Assembly (NCBI GenBank): GCA_025980355.1
Contig: JAICXR010000263.1
Coordinates: 1-5,387, forward strand
DNA length: 5,387 bases
DNA from: Chloroflexota bacterium
GTDB taxonomy: Bacteria > Chloroflexota > UBA4733
Reading direction: 5' to 3'
The notes under the pieces were generated by a model. That model made no database searches, was not told where the DNA came from, and saw nothing but the letters and a program-made list of their open reading frames with translations. The number at the start of each line of letters is the position of its first letter. Within the stretch, counting starts at the first letter, position 1. Shown here in pieces: positions 1 through 4,321 of the stretch. A program made the translations under genes and the position numbers.

Positions 1-867
1 GCCATCCGGACCGGGACGACGACGCGGCATACCCGCCACCCGCTGCGCGCGGTGCCGGTCTATTCGGCGCTGACCGTCGGCGGGATATTGGTGGCGCTGC
101 CCTTTATCTGGATGGTGCTGACCTCCTTCAAGACGCAGTTCGAGGCCCTGGCCTATCCGCCGACCTTCCTGCCCTCGGTCTGGCACATGAGCAACTACGC
201 CGACGCCTGGAAGCTGCCCGGCCCCTGGCCCGGCGGCTTCGCGCGCTACTTCGTGAACACGATCTTCATAGCGTCCGCCACCACCGCCGGGTCGATTATC
301 ACCTCGGTGCTGGCCGGCTACACCTTCGCCAAGATGGAGTTCTTCGGGCGAAACGTCGTCTTCATGTGTTTGCTGGCGACCTTGATGGTGCCCTTCGAGG
401 CGATGCTGGTGCCGGACTTCGTCATCGTGAAGTCCTTGCATTGGTACGACACCTACCAGGCCTTGATCGTGCCCTGGCTGGCTAGCGTGTTCGGCATCTT
501 CCTCTTGCGCCAGACCATCTCGACGCTGCCCAATGAACTGTGGGATGCGGCGCAGTTGGACGGCCTCGGGCACGCCGGCTACCTCTATCGCGTCGTCGCG
601 CCCTTATCCCTGCCGGGCATCTTGACGCTCGCGTTGTTCGGTTTTCTGGAAAGTTGGAACTCGCTGCTCTGGCCGTTGATCGTGACGAGCAGCGATACGA
701 TGCGGCCCTTGCAGGTGGGGCTGTCGTTCTTCATCACGGAGAACGGCACGCAAATCAGCCAGTTGATGGCGGCGGCGACGTTCACGATCGCGCCGATCTT
801 GGTGTTGTTCCTCGTCGCCCAGCGCCAATTTATCGAAGGCATCGCGCGGGCCGGGTTAAAGGGCTGA
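1..867 (+). CDS. carbohydrate ABC transporter permease, MalG/UgpE-like (CUT1), 5' partial
   Basis: Inner-membrane permease subunit of a sugar-type ABC importer; it would form the channel with a second permease and be driven by an MsmX/UgpC-type ATPase, neither of which is in the window. The frame is open from base 1 and 288 residues are visible, close to the family's usual 270-290, so only the first few residues are missing. The GTG at 52 has no Shine-Dalgarno and would cut off the basic cytoplasmic tail before the first membrane helix, so I do not take it as the start. About six hydrophobic segments can be seen (roughly residues 20-40, 85-110, 118-143, 153-172, 208-228, 258-277). The EAA loop that docks the ATPase lies at about 178-207: DAAQLDG, then PLSLPGI. 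The stretch with VPFEAMLVP and FLLRQ resembles UgpE as I recall it. The C-terminus (IEGIARAGLKG) is typical of MalG-type permeases. Substrate cannot be told from the permease. Confidence 0.93.
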   Translation, partial: AIRTGTTTRHTRHPLRAVPVYSALTVGGILVALPFIWMVLTSFKTQFEALAYPPTFLPSVWHMSNYADAWKLPGPWPGGFARYFVNTIFIASATTAGSIITSVLAGYTFAKMEFFGRNVVFMCLLATLMVPFEAMLVPDFVIVKSLHWYDTYQALIVPWLASVFGIFLLRQTISTLPNELWDAAQLDGLGHAGYLYRVVAPLSLPGILTLALFGFLESWNSLLWPLIVTSSDTMRPLQVGLSFFITENGTQISQLMAAATFTIAPILVLFLVAQRQFIEGIARAGLKG

Positions 868-891
868 GCGTGCGCGAGGAGGCGCGCATGC
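868..891 (+). promoter_or_regulatory. hairpin with AGGAGG Shine-Dalgarno in its loop
   Basis: Directly after the permease stop, 868-876 (GCGTGCGCG) pairs with 883-891 (CGCGCATGC) in nine base pairs, one of them G-U, around a six-base loop at 877-882 that is exactly AGGAGG. The ATG at 888, five bases after the AGGAGG, lies in the right arm, so the ribosome site would be exposed while the start codon is paired. There is no U-tract, so this does not look like a terminator. A role in tuning translation of the downstream small ORF or binding protein is inference. Confidence 0.45.
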
Positions 892-971
892 TCGTACAAT
901 CACTAGGGAGCAGAGGCCGGCGGCAGGTGGATCTTCGCCGGCGCCGCGTGCAGAAGAGAGGATATCGTTGA
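888..971 (+). CDS. possible small Arg-rich ORF (27 aa) overlapping the binding-protein start
   Basis: An ATG at 888 is preceded by a perfect AGGAGG at 877-882 with five bases between, the strongest Shine-Dalgarno on the plus strand of this window. The frame encodes 27 residues beginning MLVQSLGSRGRRQ and carrying RRRR near the middle, with nine Arg in all. It ends at TGA 969-971, which overlaps the TTG start of the solute-binding protein in the tetranucleotide TTGA. With a 20-nt gap from the permease stop, it would fill most of the 100-nt spacer and hand terminating ribosomes to the weak TTG start. I recognise no family. The composition is not convincingly coding: it includes two AGA codons, and the Arg bias could simply reflect GC-rich noncoding DNA. 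It may be a real peptide, a translated coupling leader, or chance. Confidence 0.35.
   Translation: MLVQSLGSRGRRQVDLRRRRVQKRGYR
956..962 (+). promoter_or_regulatory. ribosome binding site GAGAGGA for the solute-binding protein
   Basis: GAGAGGA lies five bases before the TTG at 968. It supports that unusual start codon: the next in-frame ATG or GTG lies within or beyond the signal peptide, and starting at TTG gives a complete twin-arginine lipoprotein signal. Confidence 0.7.
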
Positions 972-2548
972 AAACATCTTCGCGTCGAAGTTTCCTGATC
1001 CTGGCATCCGGGGCGCTGGCCGGGCTGTCGCTGGCCGCCTGTGGCGGGTCGGCGGCGACCACCGTGACCACCAGCGCCGCCACGAGCGCCGCACCGGCGA
1101 GCAGCGCCGTGACGACTAGCGCCGCGCCGACGAGTAGTGCCGTGACGAGCAGTGGCACCGCGTCCGCCGCACCGAGCAGCGCCGCCACCACGGCGGCGAC
1201 CAGTAGCAGCGCGTCTGCCACCACGAGCGCCGCGGCGGCAACCACTGCCGCGACCTCCGCGGCGACGTCCAGTAGCGCCGCCGCCGCCTCGGCCTCCAAA
1301 GCACCAACTCCCGTGGCCACACCGGTTCCCGTGACGTTGCGCGGTACCAAGGTGACGTTCTGGCATACGCAGTCCGGCCCGAACGCCCAGCTGCTCAACC
1401 AGATGGTCCTGGCCTACAACGCCACGCAGTCCAATTACACGATAGTGCCGGAGTACAAGGGCAGCTACGACGACCTGTATAAGGCGAACCTGGCGGCCAT
1501 CAACGCCGGGCAGCCGGTGCCGTTGTCCGTGGCCTACGAAAACCAGGTCGCCGACTATTACACCAGCAACCTGGTCGTGCCCTGGGACGACTATATCAAC
1601 AACGCCCAGTACGGCCTGTCCGCGGCCGACAAGGCCGACTTCTTCCCGGCCTTCCTAGAACTGGGCAAATTCTCCCAGTTCGGCAACAAGTTCCTCACCT
1701 TCCCCTTCGGCAAGAGCCTGGAGCTGATGTGGTACAACGCCGACCTGCTCAATAAGGCGGGGTTTGCCAAGCCGCCGGCCACCTGGGACGAGTTCCAGCA
1801 GCAGGCCATGAAGCTCGGCACGGGCGGCCAGAAGGCCTGGGAGTTCAGCGCCGATGCCTCTCGCTTCGCCACCTGGGTCTTCAGCCGCCACGCCGACCTG
1901 CTCAGCGCCGACGGTCAGAAGCTGACGATCAACACGCCCGAGGCCCAGGCCTCCATGGGGCTGCTGTCCGCCCTGGTGCAGGCGAAGGTCGTCCAGACGC
2001 CGACGGGCTTCCAGTCGGAGACGGACTTCGAACAGCAGAAGACGTCCTTCTACCAGGACTCCAGTTCCGCCCGCTCCTACATCCTGGCGGATCTGACCAA
2101 GGCGAACGTCAACTTCAACTGGACGGCGGAGATGCCGCCGGTCGGCCAGTCCGGCCAGGACCCGGCCTCGGACCTCTACGGCGGCAACGTGACCCTCTTC
2201 AAGACCAGCGCCGAGGCGCAGCGAGGCGCTTGGGAGTTCATGAAGTACTTCAGTGCCGGGCCGCAGACGGCGAAATGGGCGCTCGGGACAGGGTATATGC
2301 CGGTCCGGAAGTCGGCGACCACCACGGAGGAGTACAAGGCGTTTCTCGCCCAGAACCCCCGCAACGCCGTCGCCATCAACGGCCTCCAGTACGCGGGCAA
2401 CAAAGGCGAGCCGAAGGTGGCAGCCTGGCAGCAGGTGCGCGATATCCTGCTCTCCATGATGCAGCAGGTCGTCGCCGGCACGGCCAACTACAAGGACGCC
2501 CTCGCCGCCGCCGACCAGAAGGCGAACGCGGCGCTGAAGACTTCATAG
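968..2548 (+). CDS. extracellular solute-binding lipoprotein, family 1, UgpB-like, with Tat signal and long linker
   Basis: Substrate-capturing part of the ABC importer, tethered outside the membrane. It has 526 residues from a TTG start chosen because of the Shine-Dalgarno and the signal. Residues 4-12 (SSRRSFLIL) match a twin-arginine motif, followed by a short hydrophobic stretch and the lipobox LAAC with lipidated Cys25. Residues 26 to about 112 are almost only Ser, Ala and Thr, then Pro/Val to about 122: a flexible cell-wall or surface linker. The binding domain starts near TKVTFWHTQSG (128-138). It shows hallmarks of UgpB-type proteins: YKGSYDDL, FYQDSSSARSYI, LYGGNVTLFK, GTGYMPVRK and a C-terminal helical region. 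This suggests glycerol-3-phosphate or a related ligand, but many sugar binders share these features, so the substrate is left open. It follows the permease on the same strand, with the possible small ORF between. Antisense open frames over the linker are by-products of its composition. Confidence 0.93.
   Translation: MKTSSRRSFLILASGALAGLSLAACGGSAATTVTTSAATSAAPASSAVTTSAAPTSSAVTSSGTASAAPSSAATTAATSSSASATTSAAAATTAATSAATSSSAAAASASKAPTPVATPVPVTLRGTKVTFWHTQSGPNAQLLNQMVLAYNATQSNYTIVPEYKGSYDDLYKANLAAINAGQPVPLSVAYENQVADYYTSNLVVPWDDYINNAQYGLSAADKADFFPAFLELGKFSQFGNKFLTFPFGKSLELMWYNADLLNKAGFAKPPATWDEFQQQAMKLGTGGQKAWEFSADASRFATWVFSRHADLLSADGQKLTINTPEAQASMGLLSALVQAKVVQTPTGFQSETDFEQQKTSFYQDSSSARSYILADLTKANVNFNWTAEMPPVGQSGQDPASDLYGGNVTLFKTSAEAQRGAWEFMKYFSAGPQTAKWALGTGYMPVRKSATTTEEYKAFLAQNPRNAVAINGLQYAGNKGEPKVAAWQQVRDILLSMMQQVVAGTANYKDALAAADQKANAALKTS
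1094..1159 (+). repeat. tandem 33-nt (11-aa) imperfect repeat in the Ser/Ala/Thr linker
   Basis: Residues 43-53 (PASSAVTTSAA) and 54-64 (PTSSAVTSSGT) are adjacent related units. In the DNA, 1098-1115 and 1131-1148 agree at 16 of 18 bases (CGAGCAGCGCCGTGACGA against CGAGTAGTGCCGTGACGA), exactly 33 bases apart. The rest of the linker (to about 1303) is of the same composition without a clean period. This points to growth of the linker by duplication or slippage. Confidence 0.7.
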
Positions 2549-2555
2549 GGGGACG

Positions 2556-2575
2556 AGGGCCGCAGGGGCGGCCCT
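2556..2575. other. inverted repeat, 8-bp perfect stem, 3' of the binding-protein gene
   Basis: AGGGCCGC (2556-2563) and GCGGCCCT (2568-2575) form a perfect eight-base-pair stem with the loop AGGG, starting seven bases after the TAG of the binding protein. It could stabilise the 3' end of that mRNA. No T-tract follows, so it is not a classic intrinsic terminator. Its last four bases are shared with the next inverted repeat, so both cannot be fully paired at once. Confidence 0.55.
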
Positions 2576-2608
2576 GCCCTCTCCCTGGGGGAGGAGGCAG
2601 GGTGAGGG
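2572..2608. repeat. GC-rich intergenic repeat element, CCCTCTCCC...GGGTGAGGG type
   Basis: Positions 2572-2585 pair with 2589-2602 in a 14-position stem (one mismatch, one G-U) with the three-base loop TGG, followed by GTGAGGG. Elements built from CCCTCTCCC, GGGAGAGGG and GGGTGAGGG blocks are, from my general knowledge, common scattered intergenic repeats in Chloroflexota and several other GC-rich bacteria. Only one degenerate copy is here, so the call rests on resemblance. Function is unknown; an mRNA 3' stabiliser is one possibility. Confidence 0.5.
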
Positions 2609-2622
2609 CTCCTTAAACGGCG

Positions 2623-2653
2623 AAGGCCGGTACGCCCCTGGCGTACCGGCCTT
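2623..2653. terminator. probable bidirectional terminator, 14-bp perfect stem
   Basis: AAGGCCGGTACGCC (2623-2636) and GGCGTACCGGCCTT (2640-2653) are perfect complements around a three-base loop. The element sits between convergent genes, 74 bases after the binding-protein stop on the plus strand and 19 bases after the pilin stop on the minus strand. The T-tracts are weak: the minus-strand transcript reads CTT CGCCGTTTAAGG and the plus-strand one CTTGCTTGCGG. It is therefore a strong hairpin with a poor tail, best assigned as terminator for the pilin and back-up terminator for the importer genes. Confidence 0.75.
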
Positions 2654-2672
2654 GCTTGCGGTTCCCCTTGGT

Positions 2673-2843
2673 CTACAGGCTGTTGCTGATGTTGGAGAAA
2701 ACACCGGACAACTGACCCTTGAGCACGGTGAGGGCGACGACGAGCAAGATGGCGACTAAGGCGATGATGAGTGCGTATTCGACCAGACCCTGACCACGCT
2801 CACGAGTTTGGACCTTGACCCAGAGTGCCAGCAACTTTTCCAT
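2673..2843 (-). CDS. flp: Flp-type (type IVb) prepilin, 56 aa
   Basis: Small pilin precursor of the Flp/Tad family, processed by a prepilin peptidase and assembled at the membrane into thin adhesive pili. It has 56 residues. A short basic leader (residues 1-17, ending TRERG) precedes QGLVEYALIIALVAILLVV. The expected cut is G17|Q18, which puts Glu22 at +5 and Tyr23 at +6, the Flp hallmark. One hydrophobic helix (about 20-41) and a short polar tail ending in SNISNSL follow. The ATG at 2843 is preceded by AAAGGAAG and gives the normal family length. The frame stays open upstream to an ATG at 3002, but that extension has no family likeness. No Tad machinery (peptidase, ATPase, TadB/C) is in the window, so it is an orphan here. 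It follows aroA on the same strand after 170 bases, so it may have its own promoter. Confidence 0.88.
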   Translation of the reverse strand: MEKLLALWVKVQTRERGQGLVEYALIIALVAILLVVALTVLKGQLSGVFSNISNSL

Positions 2844-2846
2844 GGA

Positions 2847-2854
2847 CTTCCTTT
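2847..2854 (-). promoter_or_regulatory. ribosome binding site of the pilin gene
   Basis: On the minus strand AAAGGAAG (2854 to 2847) lies three bases before the ATG at 2843, or five counted from AGGA, within a purine-rich stretch (GGGAAAGAAAGGAAG). It decides for the 56-residue start over the in-frame ATG at 3002. Confidence 0.75.
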
Positions 2855-2945
2855 CTTTCCCTTCTAGTGAGGGATGTTCCGAGAGGTGATCGACGCAACC
2901 ACCTTCTTGGGTACGAAAAGAAGATACGCGCTTTCGGTGCAAAGC

Positions 2946-3008
2946 GATATCCACTAGTGTTCCTATGCATCCCCAGTACTCTGTACAGTACTTGTGGAGC
3001 AATTGCTC
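2946..3008. promoter_or_regulatory. cluster of palindromes between aroA and the pilin gene
   Basis: The 170-base gap 2844-3013 contains, at its aroA end, GATATC (2946), CACTAGTG (2952), ATGCAT (2965), AGTACT (2975), CTGTACAG (2981), AGTACT (2987) and the 12-base perfect palindrome GAGCAATTGCTC (2997-3008), which begins five bases after the aroA stop on the minus strand. The two AGTACT copies can also pair with each other around a six-base loop. Next to it, 2929-2934 pairs with 2941-2946 (CGCTTT/AAAGCG). I could not find a convincing -35/-10 pair for the pilin. The cluster may be an operator region, a weak aroA terminator, or structured 5' leader; none is proven. Confidence 0.4.
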
Positions 3009-3013
3009 GGGAT

Positions 3014-4303
3014 CTACGCGGCCGCATCCGTGAGCGCCGCGAAGCGCTCGAAGAAATCCGGGAAGGTCTTGGCCACGCAGGCGGGATTTTCGATGCGCAG
3101 GCCGGGGACGCGCAGGCCGACGAGGCTGAAGGCCATGGCCATGCGGTGGTCGTCGTAAGTCTCGATGTCGGCGGCGTGCAGGACGCTGGGCCAGATCGTC
3201 CAGCCATCACCATGCTCGTCCACGCGGGCGCCGAGCTTGCGCAGCTCGGCCGTCACCGCCGCCACCCGGTCGGTCTCCTGGTGACGGGTGTGTTCCAGGC
3301 CGCGGAGCGTCACGGGGCCGCTGCAGAACGGGGCAAGGGCGGCCACCGTTTGGGCGGTGTCGTTGGTGTCGGCTAGGTTGAGGTCGGCGCCGAGCAGTCG
3401 GGGCGGGCCGTGCACTTCAAGGAAATCATCACCCCAGACCGTTTCGCAGCCGAGCGCTTGCAGCGTGTCCAGGAAATGGATGTCGCCCTGGGCCGACCGG
3501 CGGCCCAGCCCTTCGACGCGGACGCGACCGCCGGTGAGGGCCGCCGCGGCCAGGAAGTAGGTGGCATTGGAGGCGTCGGGCTCGACCCGATAGTCGCGGG
3601 CCCGGTAGCGCTGACCGGGGGCGACCCGGAAGCGCTCGTACCCGTCGCGGGTCAGTTCCACACCGAACGCAGCGAGGATGTCGGCCGTGATGTCGAGGTA
3701 GGGGCGCGACACCAGGGTGCCGGCGACTTCCAGCTCCAGACCGTCGCGCATGTAGGGTGCGGCCAGCAAGAGCCCGCTGAAATACTGGCTGCTGATGTCG
3801 CCCGCCATGTGGGCGTGGCCGCCGGGGCAGCCATCGGCCTTGACGACGACCGGCGGGCAGCCGTTGTTCGCTTCGCTCCGGGCGTCGACGCCCAGGGCGG
3901 TCAGCGCCGCCAGCAGCGGGGCGATCGGCCGTTGGCGGGCGCGCGGCGTGCCGTCCAGGCGATACCGGCCGTGACCGAGCGCCACGATGGCGCACAGGAA
4001 CCGCATCGCCGTGCCCGACAGCCCGAGGTCCAGGTCGGCCCGCGCGGCGGGGATCGCACCGGCCAGGCCATCGACGATAAAGCGTTCCCCGGCCTCGTCC
4101 GCTTCGACGCCGATGCCCAGCGCGCGCAGCGCGCCCGCCATGTACCGGGTGTCGTCGCTGAAGAGGGCGCCGCTGATCGTGGACCGCCCCGCCGCCAGCG
4201 CGGCGATGGGGAGCGCGCGGTTCGTGTAGCTCTTGGAACCGGGCAAGCGGACGTTGCCGACGACGGGGCCCCGCACCGGCCGGATGGCGATGGCTGGCGG
4301 CAT
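3014..4303 (-). CDS. aroA: 3-phosphoshikimate 1-carboxyvinyltransferase (EPSP synthase)
   Basis: Cytoplasmic enzyme of the shikimate pathway: it joins phosphoenolpyruvate to shikimate 3-phosphate, giving EPSP on the way to chorismate and the aromatic amino acids. It is full length at 429 residues (E. coli 427). Motifs in order, with E. coli equivalents aligned by eye: LPGSKSYTNRA with Lys24 (K22) and Arg29 (R27); SGTAMRFL at 96-103; RQRPI with Arg125 (R124); SSQ at 171-173 (S169-Q171); VSRPY with Ser199 (S197); TNDTAQT with catalytic Asp315 (D313); HQETDR with Glu343 (E341); DDHRMAM with Arg387 (R386); and AKTFPDFF with Lys412 (K411). Differences: Phe102 replaces Pro101, and His338 and Gln342 stand where E. 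coli has Asn336 and Lys340. The ATG at 4303 follows GGGGAGG by six bases. It starts 15 bases after the clpX stop and is very likely cotranscribed with it. Confidence 0.96.
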   Translation of the reverse strand: MPPAIAIRPVRGPVVGNVRLPGSKSYTNRALPIAALAAGRSTISGALFSDDTRYMAGALRALGIGVEADEAGERFIVDGLAGAIPAARADLDLGLSGTAMRFLCAIVALGHGRYRLDGTPRARQRPIAPLLAALTALGVDARSEANNGCPPVVVKADGCPGGHAHMAGDISSQYFSGLLLAAPYMRDGLELEVAGTLVSRPYLDITADILAAFGVELTRDGYERFRVAPGQRYRARDYRVEPDASNATYFLAAAALTGGRVRVEGLGRRSAQGDIHFLDTLQALGCETVWGDDFLEVHGPPRLLGADLNLADTNDTAQTVAALAPFCSGPVTLRGLEHTRHQETDRVAAVTAELRKLGARVDEHGDGWTIWPSVLHAADIETYDDHRMAMAFSLVGLRVPGLRIENPACVAKTFPDFFERFAALTDAAA

Positions 4304-4308
4304 TGGGG

Positions 4309-4321
4309 ACCTCCCCTCCTA
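4309..4321 (-). promoter_or_regulatory. aroA Shine-Dalgarno merged with the clpX stop codon
   Basis: Reading the minus strand from 4321, the bases are TAGGAGGGGAGGT. The first three are the clpX stop, so TAGGAGG is at once a stop and a near-perfect anti-16S match (11 bases from the aroA ATG), while the second GGGGAGG lies at the better spacing of six. Terminating clpX ribosomes would sit on the aroA initiation region, which suggests translational coupling. Confidence 0.75.

Noticed and set aside
52..54. GTG as the permease start
   Set aside because: No Shine-Dalgarno precedes it. The frame is open to base 1 with a basic tail typical of the cytoplasmic N-terminus, so the start is taken to be outside the window.
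540..971. Long plus-strand frame (143 codons) over the permease 3' end
   Set aside because: It is a shadow of the permease frame with an Arg/Pro/Ala-rich, non-protein-like product. Only its last 28 codons, which have their own AGGAGG and ATG, deserve attention.
830..1398. Two long antisense open frames (178 and 180 codons) over the signal peptide and linker
   Set aside because: They mirror the Ser/Ala/Thr codon repetition of the linker. The products are low-complexity Gly/Arg or Ala/Val strings with no family likeness.
2975..2992. LexA/SOS box
   Set aside because: CTGT and ACAG are present but directly abutting, instead of separated by the eight bases of the enterobacterial box. No GAACNNNNGTTC box is seen either.
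2844..3002. N-terminal extension of the pilin to the ATG at 3002 (109 codons)
   Set aside because: The added 53 residues look unlike any pilin leader. The internal ATG at 2843 has a strong ribosome site and gives the proper Flp length.
2844..3013. A cyclic-di-GMP (GEMM) or other riboswitch in the pilin leader
   Set aside because: A GCAAAGC-like string exists only on the strand opposite to the pilin, and the conserved GEMM helices and tetraloop receptor are not visible.
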